In this document: positions 34,074 through 42,925 of the stretch, one piece after another
Numbering within the stretch: position 1 is the first letter of the stretch
How the letters are laid out: every line of letters begins with the position of its first letter
Assembly (NCBI GenBank): GCA_001295905.1
Contig: LJHT01000009.1
Location: forward strand, 124,001 to 188,000
Length of the DNA: 64,000 nucleotides
Source of the DNA: a beta proteobacterium AAP51
GTDB taxonomy: Bacteria > Pseudomonadota > Gammaproteobacteria > Burkholderiales > Burkholderiaceae_C
Direction of reading: 5' to 3'
The notes under the pieces: model-generated
Database searches by the model: none
Told to the model about the DNA's origin: nothing
What the model saw: the letters and a program-made list of their open reading frames with translations, nothing else
Made by a program: the position numbers and the translations under genes

Positions 34074-34499
34074 ATGGACTCGACAGACCTGCAACTGATC
34101 GCCCTCCTGCGCCAGGACGCACGCAGCACCGTGGCCACGCTGGCGTCGAAACTGGGCGTTTCGCGAGGCACCGTCACCAACCGGGTCAAACGGCTTGAAG
34201 ACGATGGGGTCATTACCGGCTACACGGTGAGGCTCAAACCCGACACTCAACCCGATCTCATCACGGCCTGGATGAGTATCACCGTGGAGGGCAATCAAAC
34301 TCGTGAAGTCATCGCTCACTTGCTTGGAGAGCCTGGCGTTGCCGGTCTCCACGACACCAATGGCCGCTGGGACTTGCTGGCTGAACTGCGTGCCGGCAAT
34401 CTCGTGGAACTGGCCGCGGTGCTGGAACGGGTGCGTCTGATCAAGGGCATCGCCGGTACCGAGACCAGCATTCACCTGCAAACCTACAAAATGAGCTGA
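34074..34499 (+). CDS. Lrp/AsnC-family transcriptional regulator
   Basis: 141 residues, normal for the family. N-terminal helix-turn-helix (D-S-T-D-L-Q-L-I-A-L-L-R-Q-D-A-R, then LASKLGVSRGTVTNRVKRLE) and a C-terminal RAM ligand-binding domain (about 60-138). It is divergent from ornithine cyclodeaminase, the classic layout for local control by an amino acid such as ornithine, arginine or proline. Its base composition is nearer balanced than most genes here. Confidence 0.92.
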   Translation: MDSTDLQLIALLRQDARSTVATLASKLGVSRGTVTNRVKRLEDDGVITGYTVRLKPDTQPDLITAWMSITVEGNQTREVIAHLLGEPGVAGLHDTNGRWDLLAELRAGNLVELAAVLERVRLIKGIAGTETSIHLQTYKMS

Positions 34500-34579
34500 G
34501 AATGTTGGGCGGTGTGATGTTCAGCGCCCACCGTTCCCATCGCTGAAATGGTGAGTTAGCAAATAAACAACGCTGTCAT

Positions 34580-34600
34580 GGGAACGCCATACGTTTTCCC
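34580..34600 (+). promoter_or_regulatory. Inverted-repeat element upstream of the porin gene
   Basis: In the 197-base gap before the porin start, GGGAACG (34580-34586) faces CGTTTTCCC (34592-34600), an imperfect inverted repeat, just after an A+T-rich patch (GTTAGCAAATAAACAACG). Similar GTTTTCCCTAG strings occur before porin genes of related bacteria as far as I recall. It may be part of the promoter or its control site. Confidence 0.25.
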
Positions 34601-34696
34601 TAGTCTCAGCGCTGCCCCGGGGCACAGTACCCGGTCTCCCGGCAACACCGTCAGGCTTTGCCTGACCCCCAAAAAGTTCTTCAGGATAGGAAGCAC

Positions 34697-35701
34697 ATGA
34701 ACAAGACCACGACCACCCTGGCCGCCGCCGCGCTGCTGGCCGTCGCCGCGCCGGCGATGGCGCAGTCCTCCGTCACCCTCTTCGGCGTTATCGACCTGGC
34801 CGCTCGCTCGGTGGACAACGGTGTCTCGCAGAAGCAACTCGCCGGCAGTGGCCTGAGCACCAGCCGCCTGGGCTTCCGTGGCACGGAAGACCTCGGTGGC
34901 GGCCTGAAGGCCAACTTCTGGATCGAAGGCCAGATCAACGCCGACGACGGCAACGCGACCGGCCAGACCTGGCAGCGTCGCACGACCATCGGCCTGCAGG
35001 GCGGCTTCGGTGAAGTGCGCATGGGCCGCGAGAAGAACCCCACCGGCCTCACCTGGGAACAGCTCGACCCCTTCTCCGACACCGGCATGGGCGCCTCGGG
35101 CCGCATGCACCAGGCCTTCTCGGTGCCGGCAGGCGGCGGTTACGCCAGCTTCTCTCGCTCCAGCAACAGCATTTCGTACCACACGCCGGGCAGCACCGGC
35201 TTCTTCGGCACGGCTTTCCTGGCCGCCGGCGAAGGCGCTGCAGGCAACAAGTACACCGGCGGCCGCGTGGGCTACCGCTCGGGCCCGCTGCTGGCCATCC
35301 TGTCCTACGGCATCACCGAAGTCACGAGCAGCGTCGATGCCAAGCTGCTGACTTTCGGCGCCACGTATGACATGAAGGTCGTCAGGCTCTTCGGCATGTA
35401 CAGCACCACCGACGTGGGCGCGGCCGACCAGACCAACTGGCTGCTGGGTGTGTCGGCTCCGTTCGGCAAGACCACGCTGCGCGCTTCGTACCACGAAGTG
35501 GACGGCGGCGGCAGCATCAGCAACCGCTCGGCCAAGCACGCCGCCATCGGTGCCGACTACGCGCTGTCGCGCCGCACCGCCATCTACGCGAACTACGCGA
35601 AGATCGGTAACACCAACACCAACTTCGTCGTGGCCCCCGGCCCGACCCGCGCCGGCAGCGGCTCGTCGGGTTACGAAGTGGGTCTGCGCCACTCGTTCTG
35701 A
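34697..35701 (+). CDS. Gram-negative general porin (Porin_4/OmpC-like)
   Basis: 334 residues. Signal peptide (MNKTTTTLAAAALLAVAAPA, cleavage M-A-Q), then the mature start S-S-V-T-L-F-G-V-I-D-L-A of betaproteobacterial trimeric porins, the motif L-G-F-R-G-T-E-D-L-G-G-G-L-K-A, and a C-terminal strand ending in Phe (RHSF) recognised by the BAM complex. It forms a 16-stranded outer-membrane channel for small solutes. It is followed by a hairpin array and terminator. Confidence 0.95.
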   Translation: MNKTTTTLAAAALLAVAAPAMAQSSVTLFGVIDLAARSVDNGVSQKQLAGSGLSTSRLGFRGTEDLGGGLKANFWIEGQINADDGNATGQTWQRRTTIGLQGGFGEVRMGREKNPTGLTWEQLDPFSDTGMGASGRMHQAFSVPAGGGYASFSRSSNSISYHTPGSTGFFGTAFLAAGEGAAGNKYTGGRVGYRSGPLLAILSYGITEVTSSVDAKLLTFGATYDMKVVRLFGMYSTTDVGAADQTNWLLGVSAPFGKTTLRASYHEVDGGGSISNRSAKHAAIGADYALSRRTAIYANYAKIGNTNTNFVVAPGPTRAGSGSSGYEVGLRHSF

Positions 35702-35708
35702 TGGTCCA

Positions 35709-35820
35709 CCGCCCCGCGAGGGGCGGTGTCTGACATGCTCCCCGTGAGGGGCGGTGTCCGGCCTGCGCCCCGCCAGGGGCAACGTGTGAAGTCCCGCCCC
35801 GTCAGGGGCGGGCTGCTTTT
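35709..35820 (+). repeat. Four hairpins at a 28-bp period after the porin gene, the last a terminator
   Basis: CCCCGCGAGGGG (35712), CCCCGTGAGGGG (35740), CCCCGCCAGGGG (35768) and CCCCGTCAGGGG (35797) recur at steps of 28, 28 and 29 bases. Each is a short stem with a four-base loop, and the spacers of the first two share GCGGTGTC(T/C)G. The fourth is lengthened to an eight-pair stem (35793-35812) followed by CTGCTTTT, a good intrinsic terminator. Confidence 0.7.
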
Positions 35821-35902
35821 GGCCCCGGGGTGGTGGCCACACGGGTGAACGGCATCCCGCAAGGGAGCCTTCACCTGTTTTTTCATGCGGCATCATCAGC
35901 CC

Positions 35903-36868
35903 ATGCTCTGGTTCGTACTCAAGCGGCTGGCGGGCTTTCTGGCCACGCTGGCGCTGGCCTCGGCAGTGATCTTTGCCGTGCTCGAGCTGCTGCCGGGCAA
36001 CGCGGCGGAAGTCATCCTGGGCGACACCGCCACGCCCGAGGCCGTGGCCGCACTGCAGGCCCAGCTGGGCCTGGACCAGCCCCCTCTCACGCGCTACCTG
36101 CAATGGGTGGCAGGCCTGCTGCAGGGCAGCACCGCGCTCAGCATCAGCTACGGCACGCCCACGGCCGAATTGCTGGCCGAGCGCATGCAGGTCACCCTGC
36201 CGCTGGCGCTGCTGGCGATGCTCATCACCGTGGTGCTGGCGCTGGGTCTGGGCGTCTATGCCGCCGCGCGCCACCACCGACTGGGCGACGTGGGCGTGAT
36301 GACGCTCAGTCAGCTGGGCCTCGCCATCCCGAACTTCTGGTTTGCCATCCTGCTGATCCTGCTGTTCGCCGTGCAGCTGCAGTGGGTGAACGCGGGCGGC
36401 TTCCCGGGCTGGACCGAAGACGGCGGCGGCGGCCTCTGGCCTGGCCTGCAGGCCCTGCTGCTGCCGGCACTGAGCCTGGCGCTGGTGCAGGCGGCCATCC
36501 TCGCGCGCATGACGCGCTCGGCCGTGCTCGACGTGCTGCGCGAAGACTATGTGCGCACCGCACGCGCCAAGGGCCTGAGCCGGCGCCAGGCCTTGCTGCG
36601 CCACGGCCTGCGCAACGCGCTCATCCCGGTGCTCACGGTGGCCGGCCTGCAGTTCGCCAACCTGCTGACGGGCACCATCGTCGTCGAGAACGTCTTCGTG
36701 CTGCCCGGCGTGGGCCGGCTCGTCTTCCAGGCCGTGAGCAACCGTGACCTCGTGGTGGTGCGCGACGTGGTGATGCTGCTGGCGGCCCTGGTGGTGCTGG
36801 TGAACCTGCTGGTCGACCTGCTGTATGCCGTGGTCGACCCGCGCCTGCGCCAGGCGCAAGCTGTTTGA
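35903..36868 (+). CDS. Dipeptide/oligopeptide-type ABC transporter permease (DppB-like)
   Basis: 321 residues with six membrane segments. N-terminal L-K-R-L-A-G-F-L-A-T-L and the EAA loop near residues 215-235 (DYVRTARAKGLSRRQALLRH) contacting the ATPases are typical. It pairs with the next gene product. MLWFVLKR at 35903 is the natural start; an ATG six codons earlier is in frame. First gene of a transporter operon whose ATPases come after two inserted genes. Confidence 0.9.
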   Translation: MLWFVLKRLAGFLATLALASAVIFAVLELLPGNAAEVILGDTATPEAVAALQAQLGLDQPPLTRYLQWVAGLLQGSTALSISYGTPTAELLAERMQVTLPLALLAMLITVVLALGLGVYAAARHHRLGDVGVMTLSQLGLAIPNFWFAILLILLFAVQLQWVNAGGFPGWTEDGGGGLWPGLQALLLPALSLALVQAAILARMTRSAVLDVLREDYVRTARAKGLSRRQALLRHGLRNALIPVLTVAGLQFANLLTGTIVVENVFVLPGVGRLVFQAVSNRDLVVVRDVVMLLAALVVLVNLLVDLLYAVVDPRLRQAQAV

Positions 36869-36875
36869 AGCCGCG

Positions 36876-37712
36876 ATGAACCATGCCTTGCGCCACCCCA
36901 GCTTCCTGCTGGGTGCGCTGCTCACCACGCTGCTGGCGGCCGCAGCGCTGCTGTCGCTGGTGTGGACCCCCTGGCCGCCGGCCGAGATCAACATCCCCCA
37001 CAAGCTGCAACCGCCCAGCGCCGAGCACTGGCTGGGCACCGACGCGCTCGGCCGCGACGTCTTCAGCCAGCTGCTGGTAGGTGCACAAAGCAGCCTCGTG
37101 GTGGGTGTCATCGCGGTGGGCGTCGGCATGGGGCTGGGTGTGGCGCTGGGTTGCCTGGCGGCGGCCCAGCGTGCGGCCGGGCGCAGCGCGCTCGACACGC
37201 TGCTGATGCGCTGCGCCGACTTCACCTTCGCCTTCCCGGCGCTGCTGTCGGCCATCCTGCTGTCGGCCATCTACGGGCCGGGGCTGGTCACCAGCATCGT
37301 CGCCATCGGCATCTTCAACGTGCCGGTGTTCGCGCGCATCGCCCGCGGCGCGGCCGTGGCGGTGTGGGCGCGCGACCACGTCACCGCCGCGCGCGCGGCG
37401 GGGCGTACGCCCTGGGGCATCACGCGGCACCACGTGCTGCCCAACATCGCCAGCCCCTTGATCGTGCAGGCCACCGTGTCTTTCGCCACGGCCATACTCG
37501 CCGAGGCGGCCCTCAGCTACCTGGGGCTGGGCACCCAGCCGCCGCAGCCCAGCTGGGGCCGGCTGCTGAACGACGCACAGACCCTGATGTTCCAGGCCCC
37601 CATGCTGGCCGTGTGGCCCGGCGCCGCCATCATGCTCAGCGTGCTGGGCCTGAACCTGATGGGTGACGGCCTGCGCGACCTGCTCGACCCCCGCCTGGCC
37701 CGCCGCCGATGA
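36876..37712 (+). CDS. Dipeptide/oligopeptide-type ABC transporter permease (DppC-like)
   Basis: 278 residues. The N-terminal segment and the phrase H-W-L-G-T-D-A-L-G-R-D-V-F-S-Q-L-L-V-G-A are characteristic of DppC/OppC. The EAA loop lies in D-H-V-T-A-A-R-A-A-G-R-T-P-W-G-I. It starts seven bases after dppB-like. Substrate cannot be read from the permease; peptides or nickel are usual. Confidence 0.9.
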   Translation: MNHALRHPSFLLGALLTTLLAAAALLSLVWTPWPPAEINIPHKLQPPSAEHWLGTDALGRDVFSQLLVGAQSSLVVGVIAVGVGMGLGVALGCLAAAQRAAGRSALDTLLMRCADFTFAFPALLSAILLSAIYGPGLVTSIVAIGIFNVPVFARIARGAAVAVWARDHVTAARAAGRTPWGITRHHVLPNIASPLIVQATVSFATAILAEAALSYLGLGTQPPQPSWGRLLNDAQTLMFQAPMLAVWPGAAIMLSVLGLNLMGDGLRDLLDPRLARRR

Positions 37713-37732
37713 ACCCCTGAACCCCCGACGCC

Positions 37733-38413
37733 ATGACGAACGCACTCCAGATCGACTTCGTTTCCGACATCGCCTGCCCTTGGTGCGCCGTGGGCCTGAA
37801 CGCGCTGGAAACCGCGCTGCAGCGCCTAGGCCCCGAGGTGCAGGCCACGCTGCAGTTCCAGCCCTTCGAGCTGAACCCGCAGATGCCGCCCGAGGGCGAA
37901 GACGCCGCCGAACACCTGAAGGCCAAGTACGGCCTCAGCGACGGCCAGCTGGCGCAGAACCGTGCCGCCATTCGCGAACGTGGTGCGGCCGTGGGCTTTG
38001 CCTTCGGCGACCGCGTGCGGGTGTGGAACACCTTCGACGCCCACCGCCTGCTGCACTGGGCCGCCCAGCCCGGCCAACCCGAAGGGGCGCAACGCGCACT
38101 GAAGCATGCGCTGCTGCAGGCCTACCACGGCGAAGGCCGCAACCCGGGTGCGCCCGAGGTGCTGCTGGAGCTGGCGGCCCAGGCCGGGCTCGACGCCGCG
38201 GCGGCGGAGGCTGTGCTGCAGAGTGGCCGCTACGCCGACGAAGTGCGCACGGCCGAGCAGGACTGGCTGCGTGCCGGCATACGCTCGGTGCCGGCGGTGG
38301 TGGTGAACCGCCAGCACCTCATCTCGGGCGGGCAGCCGCCCGAGGTGTTCGAGCAGGCGCTGCGGCAGATTGCCGCCACGAGCGGTGGACCCGCCGGCCC
38401 CGCCAGCACCTGA
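37733..38413 (+). CDS. DsbA-family oxidoreductase (FrnE-like)
   Basis: 226 residues, thioredoxin fold with helical insert. Active site C15-P-W-C18 in VSDIACPWCAVGLNAL and the cis-Pro loop S-V-P-A-V-V-V-N are present. No signal peptide, so it is a cytoplasmic dithiol-disulfide isomerase of the FrnE/2-hydroxychromene isomerase-like group. It lies 20 bases after the permease genes and before the CYTH gene, in the middle of the transporter operon. Confidence 0.9.
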   Translation: MTNALQIDFVSDIACPWCAVGLNALETALQRLGPEVQATLQFQPFELNPQMPPEGEDAAEHLKAKYGLSDGQLAQNRAAIRERGAAVGFAFGDRVRVWNTFDAHRLLHWAAQPGQPEGAQRALKHALLQAYHGEGRNPGAPEVLLELAAQAGLDAAAAEAVLQSGRYADEVRTAEQDWLRAGIRSVPAVVVNRQHLISGGQPPEVFEQALRQIAATSGGPAGPAST

Positions 38414-38435
38414 AACACCGCATCAGAGCCCGCCC

Positions 38436-38960
38436 ATGCCGCGCAACATCGAGATCAAGGCCCGCATTGCCAGCGTCGAAGCCCTGCGCCCGCGCGCCGA
38501 AGCGCTGGCTGGTGCGCCCGCCCAGCTCATCGTGCAGGACGACAGCTTCTTCGAGGTGCCCCACGGCCGGCTGAAGCTGCGCGAGTTCGCCGATGGCAGT
38601 GCCGAGCTCATCCACTACCACCGCCCCGATGGCCTGGAAGCCAAGGCCAGCGACTACGTGCGCGTGCCCGTGCCCGAGCCCGCCGCGCTGCGCGAAGCAC
38701 TGGCTCGCGCCTGCGGGCTGCGCGGCCGCGTGCAGAAACAGCGCTGGCTGTGCCTGGTGGGCGCCACGCGCATCCACCTCGACCGCGTGGCCGGCCTGGG
38801 CGACTTCATGGAACTGGAAGTGGTGCTGCAAGAAGGCCAGAGCGACGCCGAAGGCCAGGCGGTGGCCGAAGGCCTGATGGCCCAGCTGGGCCTGGCCGAG
38901 GCCGAGCGCCTGGCCGGCGCCTACCTCGACCTGCTGGCCGCCGCCGCGGCCCGGCGCTGA
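38436..38960 (+). CDS. CYTH-domain protein (class IV adenylate cyclase/thiamine triphosphatase fold)
   Basis: 174 residues. The CYTH tunnel enzyme signature begins with N-I-E-I-K-A-R (ExExK variant), followed by paired charged strands HGRLKLRE, R-V-Q-K-Q-R-W-L and M-E-L-E-V-V-L. Such proteins act on triphosphates or polyphosphate with divalent metal. The exact substrate is unknown. Start at 38436 places the E-I-K motif at the N-terminus. Confidence 0.88.
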   Translation: MPRNIEIKARIASVEALRPRAEALAGAPAQLIVQDDSFFEVPHGRLKLREFADGSAELIHYHRPDGLEAKASDYVRVPVPEPAALREALARACGLRGRVQKQRWLCLVGATRIHLDRVAGLGDFMELEVVLQEGQSDAEGQAVAEGLMAQLGLAEAERLAGAYLDLLAAAAARR

Positions 38961-38999
38961 AGCGCTGCAGCGCGGCCCCGTTTCTGCGGTGAAGTGCTG

Positions 39000-40001
39000 A
39001 TGGCCTTGCTGGACGTTCGCGACCTGCGCTTGTCGCTGCCCAGTGCCCGCGGCCCGGTGCTGGCGCTGCGCGGCTTGAACTTCACGCTGCAGGCCGGGCA
39101 GACGCTGGGCCTCATCGGCGAATCGGGCTGCGGCAAGAGCCTCACGGCGCTGTCGCTCATGGGCCTGCTGCCCGAAGGCGCGCAGTTGCAGGGCACCGTT
39201 CACTTCGAGGGGCAGGCCCTCACGCAACTGCCCGAACCCGCGCTGTGCCGCCTGCGCGGCCGCCGCATCGCGATGGTTTTTCAAGAGCCGATGACGGCCT
39301 TGAACCCGCTGCACACCATCGGGCAGCAGGTGGCCGAGCCGCTGCGCCTGCACCTGGGCATGACGGCCGGCGCCGCGCGTGCGCAGGCCCTGCGCCTGCT
39401 GGAACGTGTGCAGCTGCCGCAGGCGGCGCAGCGCCTGGACGCCTACCCCCACCAGCTCAGCGGCGGGCAACGCCAGCGCGTGGTCATCGCCATCGCGCTG
39501 GCCTGCAGCCCGGCGCTGCTGGTGGCCGACGAGCCCACCACCGCGCTGGACGCCACGTTGCAGCGCGAGGTGCTGCAACTCATCACGCAGCTGGTGCGCG
39601 AAGACGGCATGGCGCTGCTGCTCATCAGCCACGACCTGGGGCTGATGGCCGAACACGTGCAGCAGCTGGCCGTGATGTACGCGGGCCGCTTCGTCGAACA
39701 AGGCGCCACCGCCCAGGTGCTGGCGCGGCCGGCCCACCCCTATACCCAAGGCCTGCTGGCAGCGCGGCCGCGGCTCGGGCAAGGGCGCTCCCGCGGGCGG
39801 GTGCAGCCACTGCCCACCATCCCGGGCCGCGTGCCGGCGCTGCCCTTGCTGGGGCAGGTGCCGGGCGGCTGCGCGTTTGCCGAACGCTGCAGCCTGGCCG
39901 CGGCACCTTGCACCGAGGCCGTGCCGGTCTGGGCGCAGGTGGCGCCCGGGCATGCCGCGGCTTGCGTGCGCGTGCCGGCCTCCCAGGCGGTGCAGGCATG
40001 A
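39000..40001 (+). CDS. Dipeptide-type ABC transporter ATPase (DppD-like)
   Basis: 333 residues. Walker A GESGCGKS near 40-47, Q-loop F-Q-E-P-M-T-A-L-N-P, signature LSGGQRQRV, Walker B LLVADEPTTALD and H-loop LLISHDLG. The C-terminus has the oligopeptide-ABC extension (GGCAFAERC with cysteines). An in-frame GTG lies two codons earlier. Overlaps the next ATPase by ATGA. Confidence 0.92.
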   Translation: MALLDVRDLRLSLPSARGPVLALRGLNFTLQAGQTLGLIGESGCGKSLTALSLMGLLPEGAQLQGTVHFEGQALTQLPEPALCRLRGRRIAMVFQEPMTALNPLHTIGQQVAEPLRLHLGMTAGAARAQALRLLERVQLPQAAQRLDAYPHQLSGGQRQRVVIAIALACSPALLVADEPTTALDATLQREVLQLITQLVREDGMALLLISHDLGLMAEHVQQLAVMYAGRFVEQGATAQVLARPAHPYTQGLLAARPRLGQGRSRGRVQPLPTIPGRVPALPLLGQVPGGCAFAERCSLAAAPCTEAVPVWAQVAPGHAAACVRVPASQAVQA

Positions 40002-40939
40002 GTGCCGGGCCGCCTGCAACGGCTGCCCCCGCCACCGCGCCGCGCCCGCCGCTGCTGGTGGTGGAGAACCTCAGCCGCGCCTACCGCCTGCCACGCCCGC
40101 ACCCCTTTGCGCCCGCGCCCGTGGTGCCGGCGCTGGCAGGCGTGAGCTTCACCTTGGAGGCCGGGCGCAGCCTGGGCGTGGTGGGTGAATCGGGCTCGGG
40201 CAAGAGCACGCTCGCGCGCCTGGTGATGGCGCTGGAGCGCCCCGATGCCGGGCAGGTGCGGCTGGACGGCGCCGACCTGCACCGCCTGCGGCCCGCCGCC
40301 CTGCGCGCGGCGCGGGCCAAGTTCCAGATGGTCTTCCAAGACCCCTACGGCTCACTGAACCCGCGCAGCACCGTGCTGCAGACCGTGGCCGAGCCGCTGG
40401 CCGTGCTGCAGCAGGCCACGCCGGCCGAGCAGCTGGAGCGTGCCGCGCAGGCGCTGGCCGACGTGGGCCTGGCTCGCGAAGACCTGCACAAGTACCCGCA
40501 CGAGTTCAGCGGCGGCCAGCGCCAGCGCCTGGCCATTGCGCGCGCCCTCATCACGCGGCCGGCGCTCATCGTGGCCGATGAACCGGTGAGTGCGCTCGAC
40601 CTCAGCGTGCAGGCCCAGGTGCTGAACCTGCTGCAAGACCTGCAGCAGCGCTACGGCATGAGCTACCTCTTCATCAGCCACGACCTCGCGGTGGTGGACC
40701 ACCTGTGCGACGAAGTGCTGGTGCTGCACGAAGGCCGTGCCGTCGAGCAGGGGCCGGTGCGGCAGATCGTCCACGCACCGCAGCACGCCTACACCCGGCG
40801 CTTGCTGGCCGCCGCCACAATGCAGACGCACACGGCGCTGGGCGCGCTGGAGGTGCCGCAAGCGCCAGAAGCGCCAGAAGCGCAAGAAGCGAAAGATGCG
40901 CAAGCAGTCCCAGAGGACCCGAAAGGGCCCGCAGCCTGA
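39998..40939 (+). CDS. Dipeptide-type ABC transporter ATPase (DppF-like)
   Basis: 313 residues. Walker A GESGSGKST, Q-loop F-Q-D-P-Y-G-S-L-N-P-R, signature FSGGQRQRL, Walker B LIVADEPVSALD, H-loop F-I-S-H-D-L-A are all intact. The tail after about residue 280 is a run of E-A-(P/Q)-E-A-type repeats in place of the usual cysteine-rich extension. Works as a heterodimer with the preceding ATPase. No periplasmic binding protein gene is in this operon. Confidence 0.92.
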   Translation: MSAGPPATAAPATAPRPPLLVVENLSRAYRLPRPHPFAPAPVVPALAGVSFTLEAGRSLGVVGESGSGKSTLARLVMALERPDAGQVRLDGADLHRLRPAALRAARAKFQMVFQDPYGSLNPRSTVLQTVAEPLAVLQQATPAEQLERAAQALADVGLAREDLHKYPHEFSGGQRQRLAIARALITRPALIVADEPVSALDLSVQAQVLNLLQDLQQRYGMSYLFISHDLAVVDHLCDEVLVLHEGRAVEQGPVRQIVHAPQHAYTRRLLAAATMQTHTALGALEVPQAPEAPEAQEAKDAQAVPEDPKGPAA

Positions 40940-40959
40940 AACCGAGAGAGGAAGCCCGT

Positions 40960-41427
40960 ATGAGCCGCGCCACCATCGAACGTTTCTACGCCGCCTTCGC
41001 CGCGCTGGACGCCGACACCATGCAGCGCTGCTACGCCAGCGATGCCCGGTTCGACGACGAAGCCTTTTCGCTGCAGGGCGCTGAGCAGATCGGCGGCATG
41101 TGGCGCATGCTGTGCACCGCCACGCGCGCCAAGGGCATGCAGCAGTGGCAGCTGCGCGTGAGCAACATCACCGAGCGCAGCGCGCACTGGGACGCGAACT
41201 ACCTCTTCTCGGCCACCGGCCGCGTGGTGCTGAACCGCATCGACGCCGAGTTCGAATTCAACGCGCAGGGCCTCATCACGCGCCACCGCGACCGCTTCGA
41301 TTTCTGGGCCTGGTCGCGCCAGGCCCTGGGCCTGCCGGGCTGGCTGCTGGGCTGGTCGCCCTTTCTGCGCAACAAGGTGCGGGCCACCGCGGCGAAGAAC
41401 CTCGCCCGCTTCATGGCCCAGCGCTGA
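40960..41427 (+). CDS. NTF2/SnoaL-like protein
   Basis: 155 residues, cone-shaped NTF2-like fold: R-F-Y-A-A-F-A-A-L-D-A-D-T-M-Q-R-C-Y, then DEAFSLQGAEQIGGMWRMLC, with the conserved strand pattern F-E-F-N-A-Q-G-L-I-T-R-H-R-D-R-F-D-F-W-A-W-S-R-Q-A-L-G. This subgroup is common in proteobacteria with unknown substrate. It follows the transporter by 20 bases and may share its transcript. Hairpin downstream at 41433. Confidence 0.85.
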   Translation: MSRATIERFYAAFAALDADTMQRCYASDARFDDEAFSLQGAEQIGGMWRMLCTATRAKGMQQWQLRVSNITERSAHWDANYLFSATGRVVLNRIDAEFEFNAQGLITRHRDRFDFWAWSRQALGLPGWLLGWSPFLRNKVRATAAKNLARFMAQR

Positions 41428-41432
41428 AGCCG

Positions 41433-41450
41433 CAGCGGCCTGGGCCGCTG
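41433..41450 (+). terminator. Hairpin after the NTF2-like gene
   Basis: CAGCGGC (41433-41439) and GCCGCTG (41444-41450) pair around a four-base loop, six bases after the stop codon. There is no U-tract, so termination is uncertain. Confidence 0.3.
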
Positions 41451-41511
41451 TCGACAGCCATCGCCGGTGGCAGGCGGCCGACCCGTCACGCCACCGCGCT
41501 ACATTCGCGCC

Positions 41512-42864
41512 ATGTCTCACCCCGACGCGCGCGGCAACCCCTGCAGCAGCACGTGCCGGCCGGCGCTGGCCGCTGCCGAGCAGGCGCTGTGGCGCATGAT
41601 GTCCTTCTACGACACGCCGCTGGCCGACCTGGACACCGCCATGGCCGCCGACCCCGGCTGGGCCTTGCCGCATGTGATGAAGGCCGGCTTCCTGCTAAGC
41701 CTGACCGAACCCGGCCTGGCACCCGAGGCCGATGCCCACCTCTCGCACGCCCGCGCGCTGGCCAAGAACGCCACCTCGCGCGAGCGCTGCCACCTGCAGG
41801 CCGTGCAGCTGGTGCTGGAAGGGCGCTGGCACGCCGCCTGCCGCGTGTGGGACGAAGTGCTCATCGAACACCCGCAGGACGCGCTGGCCCTGCAATGGGC
41901 GCAGCTGTGGGACTTCTACCGCGGCGATGTCGCCCAGCTGCGCACCCGACCCGCGCGCGCCCTGCCTGCGTGGGACGAGAACGACCCCTTGTTCGCCTAT
42001 GTGCTGGCCTTGCACGCCTTCGGCCTGGAAGAAGGCAACCTCTACCCGCAGGCCGAAGAGGCCGGCCGGCGCGCGCTGGCCGCCAACCCGCGCGTGCCCT
42101 GGGCCGTGCACGCGGTGGCGCACGTGATGGAGATGCAGGGCCGCTTCGAGGAAGGCTCGGCCTGGCTGCGCCAGCACCAGGCGCAGTGGGCCGAGGGCAA
42201 TGGCTTCTCTTGCCACCTGTGGTGGCACAAGGGCCTGTTCCGCCTGGAAGCGATGGACGTGCAGGGCGTGCTGCGCCTGCTGGACAGCCACCTCAACGGC
42301 GCCGCGCTGCAGGTGACGCTGCAGCGCGTGGACGCCGCCGCGCTGCTGTGGCGCCTGCACCTGCTGGGCCAGGACCTCAGCGCCCACGCCGCCGCGCTGC
42401 TGCAGGGCTGGCAGCTCGACGAAGCGCTGGCCGGCGACTACGCCTTCAACGACGTGCATGCCGTGCTGGCGCTGTTGGTGGCCGGCGAGGTGCCGCGTGC
42501 CGAAGCCTGGCTGGCGCGCTGCGCCGAGCGTGCGCTGGGCGCCGAAGACGCGCGCCGCGCGAACCACCTCATGGCGCGTGAAGTGGGCCTGCCGCTGATG
42601 CGCGGCCTGGTGGCCTACGCGCGCGGCGATGCCGACAGCGCCGTCGACCTGATCTACCCCGTCTACGGCAGCGCGCAGCGCCTGGGCGGCAGCCACGCGC
42701 AGCGCGACCTCATCGCGCAGACGCTGCTGGGCGCTGCCGCTGCGGGCAGCCGCCGCAAGCTGGGCCGCGCGCTGATCCACGAACGCTGCATGGCCAAGCC
42801 CGTCACGCCGCTCACGCGCCACTGGCTGGAAAAGCTGGCGCTGCCTGAAGAGGCCCGGGCCTGA
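41512..42864 (+). CDS. TPR-fold protein (TTC38-like)
   Basis: 450 residues, helical repeats throughout. The phrase AVHAVAHVMEMQGRFEEGSAWL, then GFSCHLWWHKGLFRLE, is characteristic of the bacterial TTC38 family, whose function is unknown. No signal peptide: cytoplasmic. The ATG at 41512 is preferred; a GTG-type start 15 codons earlier gives a proline/arginine stretch with no conservation. Own transcript probably, ended by the hairpin at 42866. Confidence 0.88.
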   Translation: MSHPDARGNPCSSTCRPALAAAEQALWRMMSFYDTPLADLDTAMAADPGWALPHVMKAGFLLSLTEPGLAPEADAHLSHARALAKNATSRERCHLQAVQLVLEGRWHAACRVWDEVLIEHPQDALALQWAQLWDFYRGDVAQLRTRPARALPAWDENDPLFAYVLALHAFGLEEGNLYPQAEEAGRRALAANPRVPWAVHAVAHVMEMQGRFEEGSAWLRQHQAQWAEGNGFSCHLWWHKGLFRLEAMDVQGVLRLLDSHLNGAALQVTLQRVDAAALLWRLHLLGQDLSAHAAALLQGWQLDEALAGDYAFNDVHAVLALLVAGEVPRAEAWLARCAERALGAEDARRANHLMAREVGLPLMRGLVAYARGDADSAVDLIYPVYGSAQRLGGSHAQRDLIAQTLLGAAAAGSRRKLGRALIHERCMAKPVTPLTRHWLEKLALPEEARA

Positions 42865-42865
42865 G

Positions 42866-42881
42866 GCCAGCTTCGGCTGGC
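42866..42881 (+). terminator. UUCG-tetraloop hairpin after the TPR gene
   Basis: GCCAGC-TTCG-GCTGGC, a perfect six-pair stem closed by C(UUCG)G, starts two bases after the stop codon. This tetraloop is exceptionally stable. No U-run follows, so it may protect the 3-prime end more than terminate. Confidence 0.4.
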
Positions 42882-42925
42882 TCCGGCCTGCGCGGTCTTC
42901 ACCCACCCTCTTGCCGGAGCTGCCG

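Noticed and set aside
35709-35820. CRISPR array
   Set aside because: The units are self-complementary hairpins with almost no unique spacer, only four copies and no cas genes nearby.
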